Origin: Chrysaora quinquecirrha
Lineage: Eukaryota; Cnidaria; Scyphozoa; Semaeostomeae; Pelagiidae
Assembly (NCBI GenBank): GCA_014526335.1
Contig: JACTAT010000016.1
Coordinates: 1,344,770-1,408,769 of the forward strand
DNA length: 64,000 nt
Reading direction: 5' to 3'
In this document: positions 57,701 through 64,000 of the stretch, one piece after another
How the letters are laid out: the number at the start of each line of letters is the position of its first letter
How positions within the stretch are numbered: the stretch's first letter is position 1
Translations under genes and position numbers: made by a program
The notes under the pieces: generated by a model
The model's database searches: none
What the model was told of the DNA's origin: nothing
Seen by the model: the letters and a program-made list of their open reading frames with translations, nothing else

Positions 57701-59276
57701 ACCTCCATCATTCTCCAATGCCTGTCTCACCTCTATTGGTATCCAAGGCTAGTAGACATAATCTTCAAAGCATTATTTTGACAGTTTGAGTGTATGCAAG
57801 TATGTTGAGTTCTTTGCCCTTTAATTTGTTAGGAACACCATGTGCATGGGAGATCGAATTTGCCGAGTGTTTCAGCCTGACGTTGAAAGAACTGAAAGAC
57901 AAGTCATCACAACCAGTAGAATCATCTCAAAACACAGGAGCCTCGCATTTATCAACAATAAAATCAGCAGCTGCTGCTGGCCTCTTTTCCAGTAGTGTAC
58001 GCAGTGTCGTGGACAAATTACTGCTGCATCCTTATGTAACGTCGCGTAAAAGTCTTGAAAAGAAAAAATGATCCAGAAAATTTCAGTGATGTTGCTGTGT
58101 GCCTTGATTTGGCCGTATCTGGGAAACTGGGGAGCACTGTATGCAAAACAGTGATTGATATGGCTGATGCTCGCATGAAAGAATGTAAGTTGGTAATTCT
58201 ACAATTTTGACACTTTAACAATTAGCAATAAGTTTTAGAGCTTATCTGCTTTGATGTACTGTCAACCAACATGTAGAATTGTAACTCGGGGTTATAGTGC
58301 TTTGTTCAAGAGGTTACGGTCTAAATTGGATGTCCACAGGTTTATAATTTTGTCATATTTGTCAACTTCATTGGTCTAAGCCTCCTTCCCTTCAACAAGT
58401 AACAATAGGTTTTATAGGTTTTATAGGTTTTATAGGTTTTATAGCTGATTTGCTTTGTTGTTCTGTCCGCCAACGCGTAGAATTTTATTCTAGAGCTGCT
58501 AGTGCTTTGTGAAGGGGTTAAGGTTTGAACTGGAAGTATCGTTAGTTTTTTTTGAGAATTTCGTTTTATTTGTTCGAGATTCTATCTTAGACCTGCAGCT
58601 TATTTTGCTTGATTTAATCTCCACCATCAGAAACACTGACACAAACCAGGTCTTCATAACACTATGCTTGTTTTTGCGTTCTAGGTGAGGACACCAGTCC
58701 TGTCCTCAATCTGGCTTCCTCACTGAGCAGAATAAAGTCATTAGTAACGCTCTACGGCCGATTGGAGTCAAATTTCGTACAAAACGAATTCGATACGAAT
58801 CCTGTTTCGTTCAGCGATTTCTTGCGTCAGGGCTATCGGCGAATGAACGCTGAATCAATAGAACAGGATTTCCAAAGAATTGCCAAACAGCGAGAAAGCT
58901 TTCTTCAAATTTCCGAGTTTATCTCGGCTCAAGAAATGACGTCATTGTCTCTCAGCGAAGACCGAGGAAGCGAAGTGAGCAGTTGTCGTAAATACATGAA
59001 CGAGAATCTAAGTTCGTTCTCGGCTGAAAAGCTGGTGTTTCATTCAGAGGACGCTCCGAAACGAGATTACATAAAGACCTTATTCAGACACATTGACACT
59101 CTTGCGAGGCTGCAGCTACATTGCAAGAGCAGGCATAGGTTACATGGAGTAGCTAAAGCTGGACAACAGTCTTCGTTTGGGAATATCAAAGCAGTGAATC
59201 CATTTGTTGTCTTGAAGGATAATATATCAGATATATTTGGAAGGCTGTTGTTTGAGTGGAACATGTCACCGAAACG
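48761..59276 (+). CDS. ZFYVE26: ZFYVE26 (spastizin/FYVE-CENT), N-terminal half, 3' incomplete
   Basis: ZFYVE26 binds PI3P and acts with spatacsin and AP-5 in lysosome reformation; human mutations cause SPG15. Exons: 48761-48960, 49763-49850, 50542-50631, 51903-52568, 53519-53686, 54370-54458, 54690-55429, 55754-55912, 56931-57086, 57833-58184, 58685-59276. Phases close at every junction. Human-like landmarks: FPFGEEDEFSRQKLFQF...GQWEIAKAC at the start, VLLLAWPKCSTFDEAEKLL, LRLEVLENMFSLLFTRLTDLH, SSPESLVHLCLRKG...AKQVIKMFNL, IKSAAAAGLFSSSVRSVVDKL, and NPFVVLKDNISDIFGRLLFE. The protein is an alpha-solenoid; the C-terminal FYVE zinc finger is not in the window. In exon 57833-58184 the frame slips by one base at the A6 run 58063-58068; coding similarity (SDVAVCLDLAVSGKL) resumes in the next frame. 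ATG 48761 was chosen because it starts the conserved N-terminus; a GTG lies one codon earlier. Confidence 0.88.
48961..49762 (+). other. ZFYVE26 intron 1, nothing recognised
   Basis: Opens GTATGT after 48960 and closes TTTGCAG before 49763. The open frames of 70-103 codons within it show no motif. Confidence 0.6.
50030..50145. mobile_element. MITE family D, short copy in a ZFYVE26 intron
   Basis: AATTAAGCACCCAGGTCCCA at the left and GTGCTTATTTGAGGGATGAT ... GAGGAAATACAGTA at the right, without the family middle section. Confidence 0.45.
50658..51266 (-). mobile_element. Decayed mariner-like (IS630/Tc1 superfamily) element
   Basis: The ends GGGTGGCCCAATAAAGGGAC and GTCCCTTTTTTGGGCCACCC are inverted, and TA flanks both sides (TATATA contexts). 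On the minus strand, 51099-50910 reads a transposase-like C-terminus: VYIPSLRTVLQSCMKE, INVWSAILEKCIEQD, a stop, GHFEYHL. This resembles the terminal ..RCIEADGGHFEHL of such transposases. Most of the catalytic domain is gone. Confidence 0.7.
51266..51292. repeat. (TA)n run
   Basis: About twelve TA dinucleotides immediately beside the mariner-like element, probably grown from its TA target. Confidence 0.85.
51550..51705. repeat. TGTTTGTCAAGC-type foldback element
   Basis: The left AGATCAAACACTGTTTGTCA and right TTAACAAACAGTGTTTGATA are inverted. The core has GTTTGGCCACGTCAAAAA, like the 23-bp unit at 1925-2450 but without tandem growth. Confidence 0.7.
52569..53174 (+). other. ZFYVE26 intron, TTGCAGCAACTGTTGCA-rich
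   Basis: Short TTGCA/TGCAA palindromes (GTTGCAGCAACTGTTGCAG at about 52876, then GCATCAGTTGC variants) recur irregularly between 52830 and 53120. No coding content. Confidence 0.45.
53175..53445 (+). mobile_element. tRNA-derived SINE-like element in a ZFYVE26 intron
   Basis: GTGTGGCCTAGTTGTAAAGT (A-box-like) and CTTAGTTTCAATCCCAGACC (B-box-like) lie about 35 bases apart, followed by a non-tRNA body to about 53445. Confidence 0.55.
53808..53950 (+). mobile_element. SINE-like repeat family 1, degraded
   Basis: GAGTCCTAGCCACTGTAGTA, GAGCCAGAGCTGATGTCTCG and GATCCTAGTGACTGGCGCTA keep the family order, with many changes. Confidence 0.5.
54125..54345. mobile_element. MITE family B, single arm in a ZFYVE26 intron
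   Basis: Contains CTCCTGAAACGACCGTAGCT, CACGCGGAGAGGATTCCCTT, TCTACCATTTTCCAGAAAAA and GACCCAGGCCTCGTTGAAAA, just before exon 54370-54458. Confidence 0.65.
55968..56464. mobile_element. Tigger/pogo-like TIR element with TA duplication
   Basis: CAGTTGACATCCGCTATCTC at the left is inverted at the right as GAGATAGCAGATGTCAACTG, with TA on both sides. The subterminal GTTCGAGATAGCGAATGTTC is repeated within. The CAG-TTGAC...ATCTCGAAC type of end is known from pogo/Tigger elements. About 497 bases and no transposase, so non-autonomous. Confidence 0.75.
57160..57415. repeat. TGTTTGTCAAGC-type element, diverged
   Basis: GTTGCCACGTCACAAACAAT, GCTTGTCAAGCATTGTTTTG and GTGGCTTGACCAAACATTGC show about two copies of the unit expanded at 1925-2450, ending AAAATGTTTGATCGTTTTGC. 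Confidence 0.65.
57555..57710 (+). mobile_element. SINE-like repeat family 1 in a ZFYVE26 intron
   Basis: GTGTAATCCAGCTGACTCTA, GGTTCATGCCCAGCAGCGTT, CACAGCCAGGGTCGAGGTCT and CCTAGCGACTGGCGCTAAAA. Confidence 0.65.
58395..58445. repeat. Four copies of AGGTTTTAT-type 10-mer
   Basis: The decamer ataggtttta is repeated head to tail four times within a ZFYVE26 intron. Confidence 0.85.
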
Positions 59277-59323
59277 GTAAGCGAATCTGTTTTTATTTTA
59301 TCTGAACTGCTAGTCTATATTCT

Positions 59324-59500
59324 ATACCGTCAATCCTCGAATAAGCCCCGGGGGCTTATTTGCGAAAATGAATTTTGCGATCGGGGCTTATTCCGTAATG
59401 TGATCAAGTACAAATACTATGACTTTTTTCCTACTATTTATGTTGATAGGTACAATTTCCTCTCAAAATGTTTTACCAAAATGAGAATTTTTACGAGGGT
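59324..59500. mobile_element. MITE family C, truncated copy
   Basis: Starts TACCGTCAATCCTCGAATAA and GCCCCGGGGGCTTATTTGCG, then loses similarity before the next element at 59497. Confidence 0.55.
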
Positions 59501-60025
59501 GTACCGGATATCCGGTAGGCCAGATAATCCGGCGCCGGATCTCAAATTTGCCAGATATCCGGTTCCGGCCTGAAACTATAAAAAAATTTGGCCGGTAAAC
59601 CGGATTTTCTCAATTTTAAAGAATGATATATTAGACAGATGGAGAAAGAGGTAGACAAACAAAAAAAAAGAGAACTGGGCTTATTTGGTATCAGTATTTT
59701 CTATTTAACTACTCATTCAGTGTACAGTGTTTCAATTTTTGTGAAGAAAGAGCAGTGCTTCACCATTTCTAGGTAAGAGTCTAGAAGAGTTCGCTTCAAA
59801 ATTATTATCAGATTCTGAAGATAGCCTTTCGGAGTATTCATTGGATGCAGACATTGACAGAAATTGTTTGGCGAGTTGTGATATCCTGGGACATCATATG
59901 AGAAATCAAAATCATTCTCATATGAGAAATCCGGTGGGACCGGATTATCCGGCCGGATTTTGATTTAAAAAATCCGGTAAATCCGGTTCCGGCTGGATTT
60001 TATAAACAGAGATCCGGTACACCTC
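59497..60025. mobile_element. TIR element with ACCGGATATCCGG ends
   Basis: The left GTGTACCGGATATCCGGT and right AATCCGG...GATCCGGTACACC are inverted, with further CCGGAT/ATCCGG clusters just inside both ends. A 50-codon acidic frame (SDSEDSLSEYSLDAD) at about 59805 may be a transposase relic. No clear target duplication. Confidence 0.65.
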
Positions 60026-60140
60026 TATAGGAAATCATGGGTGTTGGGATGGGAATCTGGCTCCAAACTTTTCCCTTTGTCAGAAACTTCGCAGTTTTTC
60101 TTTAAAAAGACATGAAATTACACATCTTCGAGTGATAGAC

Positions 60141-60348
60141 GCTTCCGCAAAAGATGGCCGCCGTTTTTGCCTACTGTTTTCATTAAGGATTTTCGAAAGG
60201 AATTCTGGGAATAATTTCCTTAGTTACGTATTTTACATAGCTGCAGACGTTGAATTCGTAGCTAAGGAAATTATTCCCAGAATTCCCTTCGTAAAGCCTT
60301 ATGAAAGACAAGGGGTTGACAGAAACGGCGGCCATCTTTTGCGGAAAC
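60141..60348. mobile_element. Foldback MITE with CCGCAAAAGATGGCCGCC arms
   Basis: CTTCCGCAAAAGATGGCCGC at the left mirrors GGCGGCCATCTTTTGCGGAA at the right; GGAATTCTGGGAATAATTTC mirrors GAAATTATTCCCAGAATTCC. About 208 bases, loop near 60230-60255. In the stretch before the first DUF547 exon. Confidence 0.8.
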
Positions 60349-60514
60349 CTCTATTGTCGGGAACTTAGGCATTTTGACTCAATCATTTAGAATTTTGAAT
60401 TACGGTCACTGTCTTATATTAGATCTAGCGATGTAACCATAACGTATATGTTTATACACCATTGTTCTTCTACCATTTTTCTTCTATACTTTCCCTGTTA
60501 TTGTCTTTGTTTAG

Positions 60515-63500
60515 GCCTACCACCAACCTACGAAAGTCACGTTGGTGCTACAGAAATAAGAAAATTGGTATCCTCTGACAAATACAATGAATTCTCAGAA
60601 GCAACTGCCTTGCTGAAAAACGTCGATTTAGACATTCTAAATAGCGAAGAGGAGAGGTTATGTTTTATGATAAATCTCTACAATTTGATGTTCACACATG
60701 GAATTCTCTTTATCTTTGGTGGATTTGTGCAGTCGTTTGATAAACCAGAGCAAATTGACCTCAGCAACTGGACTTACGAATCTGTTATGGAAAAACCTGT
60801 TGGGCGGCTGGCTATACATCAGTATCTATGCTATCAAGTTGGGCAAATGGGTGTTTTGAGGTATGCTGTGTACACAGCTTCTCAAGATTTCTATCCCTTT
60901 CAATTTTATTTAGCTTTGACTTTGAATAAGGTTGAAGTTAGGAATATTGTGTGTGTTCCTAAGTCACCAGCCAAGCGGATGAAAATTGCCTGTAGATTTC
61001 GATCTACTAGGCTTGGGATTTTGTCCTTTTTAAGTCAATAAGCCAACAAACCCCAAGCTGTCGTCTTTATTGCTCTTCTGTTTTATGTTTATATGAGTTT
61101 AGTTTTCTTTAATTATCTGCCTGAATGCTGTGTAATAGTTGCTGTCGTATTCATTGAAAATTGGACTTATTTTTCTCAGTGCTTTCGATCTGTACCGTTA
61201 TATTCTTCTTGGTGGAGTGGCAACAACATTTTATGGAGAGTCTCTCAAAGCCAATCATGATTGTGAGTCATTTTGCTTTCTTCATTCTCCTATTTAGTAT
61301 AAGTCTCAGATAGGACTCAGATGTGCAACGAATGCTTTTCTGTACGGGTTTTGCTCTATTCTCTATCTTCTCAGAGAATTAGGGCCTTAAAGAGTTTCTC
61401 TAACTGTAAAGCCGCGGCTACACGTTGTACGTTTTGCTTGAAATTGCGACGGGACATGTTCGAAAATGGTCGCCGCGATCGGAGAGACTAAAAGTCACAC
61501 GTGTAGCCAGGGATAGATTTTCGAACAAAATGTTCTGTGACCTGGGGAAACACGGTCGCAGAACATTGATTTGGTTGAATTTTCGCGACATTTTCTGGTT
61601 TTTCGCCAATAATGTTGCAACGTGTAGCCGTTTTTTCTGCATTGGCGGCGCGACACATTGCATTGCTTTAACGCGTTTTCCTGGAAATTTTCTAGGTCCT
61701 ATTCTTCTTATCGCGCAAGTTGATTGTCGCAGCCAGCCTCAATGTTTCAAGGGTGGCGATGCCATCAAACGCTGCTAGGGAATGAGAAGAAGATTTAGTT
61801 TGACTGAGAATATTTGACAAATGTTGCTCGCTCATTTTCTCTGCGCCTTGTATTTTTCCCTATTACTCTTTGAACTCATTGGGTCTTACTTTGCTTCATT
61901 AAACTTATTTTATAGTATTTGAATGGACTGCAGAATATCTGACACACTCGCCGAATAGAGAGGATTGCCGGTCTCTATTCCTTATAAGTCATGGAAGTAC
62001 TGGCTGTCCACCACTTAAGGTGAGGCTGAGTTTCAACCTTTTATTTTTCGAACTATTGAGGTGTTCTGTTAAAAATTTTGGGCTCATTCTTTGAAATTAA
62101 CTACAAGTCCAGTAGATTCAAGAGACTAATCAATGGTTTGTTGCTTGACAAAAGCTGTCTGCTCCTTTTTAAACTTAGCCTTATGCCAAAATGAATTTTA
62201 CGGTTGATCGACGAGGGGAGGGCTTATTCAAGGGAGGGGGCTTACATTATTTTGAGTTCATTAGTTCCAGTGTGCTATCGACAGAATAGCACAGGGAAGA
62301 AATATAACTTTTGTGTATTCTATATGTATAATCAAAATAAGCTGCTTGCCAACATCCACGAATGACTATCGGTTCGGAAGTAAAACCTGTCAGCACTAGC
62401 TTTTTCAGTGGTTTAATTAGTTAAAAGATGCATTATAGACAAAAACAAATTCGTAAGGCCATTGAATAATTCCCCGTGGAAGCTTATTCAAGGGGGGCTT
62501 ATTTGCAAGGTGGGGGTTTATTCGAGGGGGCTATTCGATGATTTACGATATAGGTTTCTTAGAGGGATACTTGCAAGGTACCGTTGGCCCCATACTTGGG
62601 CTAAGGCAAGCTGCTGCAACCGTTAAGTCGATGCCAGGAACGCATGTTGGGTGTACTGTAATTGAATCAAGTGCATTTCTTTCTTATAGATTTTAAAACC
62701 ATCGATGATCGAAGAGCAATTGAAGAACTCAGCAAGAAACTTCTTAGAAAGAACAGTTCAAGTTGATCCAAGTGGACTTAAGGTTCGTGGCTACACGCTT
62801 TTTTTTATAAGGTACATTTTTGCTGATTATGTTGAACCTGGTTGCACATACATCTAAACCTGTGGGTAAACTTGTCGACTTTGTTGACGAAACAAATGCT
62901 ACTTACGTTATTGCTGTTGTTCTAACTTTCGTCCGATAATATAAAATAGAACTACACAAACTCTAAAGCTGGTTTTTATATTGTTGTTTATCATCCAATT
63001 TCGTCTTCGTGCTCTATGTTTTCAACATGACTTGTGACTTTCTCATTCATTCTTTTAAATCATGTATTACTAACAGTAGTTGCTTATCTTATTTTTTTCC
63101 AAATACTTCAACCTTAGTTCTTTTGATATGAAACTACCCTAATGATCTGAATTTGACGAATCTTCTGAAATGTTTGCTATTTTCGTGTGTGGACTGGACA
63201 GAATCGTAGATATATCATGTTTCCGCAAGTAAAAACACCAAGGCTGAATTGAATTGTCTAAAGTCATTTTATTTCGAGACTTTGCTTCATTTAGCTACAT
63301 TTTTTCTTTTCTTTTTTCTAGGTAACGTTACCAAAGGTGATATATTGGCATCGTGGAATATTTCTACCAAGGCAGCCTCTTACATCTGGTCTTCGCACTG
63401 CTTCGTCTATTGATTACAAAGATCGTGATTCAACCTTATTGCAGTTTATAGGCAGCGAGTCGAATAAACTCCGTGATCAACTGAAACACGTCAGCATGGA

Positions 63501-64000
63501 GAATCTATCCATTGTCTACAGCGAGCATAACTGGACTTTGAATATCAACAATGATATAAGCGTTAAAAGAAGAAATTGGGTAATATCATGAAGGAAGATA
63601 GAGCAATCATTGAGAAAGGGAGGTTTAGTTTAAGTGAACCCATGAAGGAATATCTGGCCGAGGCATCGCCTGTTACGAATGCTTTGATCGTAATGGCATT
63701 AGAGCAAAAGCAACTGGTGGACCAAGTTGACCGGATGATTATGGAAACACGTTATACGGCGAAGCGAATCGGTAGTAACCATATATCTTCATTGATCGAA
63801 TTTGTTGAAAAAGGCATCATTAACATGCAGGAATCTGTGAAACGAAACCTGACACTCAAGGCATATTTCTCTGAAGGGTTTAATGTTTTCCTGAAGACCA
63901 TCCGTGGTTTGCGGCACGATGAAAAATTAGTCAATGAGTCTTATGTAGAAGCTTTCCAATCTCTTGTCAAGAACTGGCTATGCTCTATCAATCCTTTCAA
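60515..64000 (+). CDS. DUF547-domain coding segment (continues past the window)
   Basis: Exons 60515-60860, 61180-61262, 61916-62019, 62690-62782 and 63322 to the window end join in phase. They spell a DUF547 domain (PF04784-type): EERLCFMINLYNLMFTHGIL near the front, SLFLISHGSTGCPPLK in the middle (family: ALxCGxxSCPPxR), then EEQLKNSARNFLERTVQVDP, VTLPKVIYWHRGIF and finally ENLSIVYSEHNWTLN (family: VxYLPYDWSLN). The biochemical function of DUF547 is unknown. After the domain the frame slips by one base near 63580 and stays open to 64000 as a helical, lysine/glutamate-rich stretch I do not recognise. The first exon has an acceptor-like pyrimidine tract and TAG before it, so it is probably internal. 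The donor after 59276 does not match its phase, so direct splicing from ZFYVE26 is not supported as the sequence stands. Confidence 0.75.
61411..61632. mobile_element. Small TIR element (CGGCTACACGTTG ends)
   Basis: CGGCTACACGTTGTACG at the left and GCAACGTGTAGCCG at the right are inverted. AGTCACACGTGTAGCCAGGG sits between. Two open frames over it, one per strand, are not supported as genes. Confidence 0.55.
62196..62552. mobile_element. MITE family C, diverged copy
   Basis: G-rich GGGAGGGCTTATTCAAGGGA at the left and GGGGTTTATTCGAGGGGGCT ... GATTTACGATATAGG at the right, with a non-matching AT-rich middle. In the intron before exon 62690-62782. Confidence 0.55.

Noticed and set aside
60448..60514. 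A start codon giving the DUF547 exon a hydrophobic, signal-peptide-like N-terminus
   Set aside because: The hydrophobic residues come from translating a splice-acceptor pyrimidine tract (TTTCTTCT...TTTAG); an internal exon is the simpler reading.
61425..61778. 117-codon plus-strand frame between DUF547 exons
   Set aside because: Covers a small TIR element; the phase-consistent exons lie on either side.

Overview
The window looks like nuclear DNA of a cnidarian, most likely an anthozoan (coral or sea anemone). This is inferred from intron-rich genes with short exons, AT-rich introns full of short foldback and SINE-like repeats, and proteins that align with vertebrate orthologues while remaining clearly invertebrate. 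I could not run a database search, so species and exact identities are unverified. Gene names come from remembered similarity to human proteins plus splice-site and phase bookkeeping.

Layout. (1) 66-40453, plus strand: most of the E3 ubiquitin ligase UBR3, beginning inside the gene and ending at its true stop. Thirty exons were placed, including the split RING domain and the cysteine-rich C-terminal domain. (2) One UBR3 intron, 18246-32592 (14.3 kb), holds a complete intronless rhodopsin-like GPCR gene on the same strand (26280-27203). (3) 40454-42915: convergent intergenic spacer with a clean 8-bp-TSD MITE and a local tandem duplication. (4) 48470-42916, minus strand: ICE2/NARG2, a subunit of the little elongation complex for snRNA transcription. 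(5) A 290-bp divergent promoter region separates the ICE2 start from the next gene. (6) 48761-59276, plus strand: the N-terminal half of ZFYVE26 (spastizin, SPG15). (7) 60515-64000, plus strand: a multi-exon DUF547-domain coding segment running off the window. Whether it belongs to ZFYVE26 or is a separate or nested gene is unresolved.

Introns are packed with repeats. These include at least three tRNA-derived SINE-like families, several TIR/foldback MITE families with copies in both orientations, a Tigger/pogo-like element, a decayed mariner-like element, a 23-bp minisatellite, a 51-bp Asp/His-codon minisatellite, an (AACT)n array, (ATC)n arrays, and an inverted repeat built from tandem units.

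In several genes (GPCR tail, ICE2, ZFYVE26, DUF547, one UBR3 junction) the conserved reading frame moves by one base, often at a homopolymer or short run. Residual indels in a long-read assembly explain this best. If they are real, several genes here would be damaged.

The genes do not form one pathway. UBR3 and the convergent ICE2 share a neighbourhood only. ICE2 and ZFYVE26 form a head-to-head pair and may be co-transcribed.
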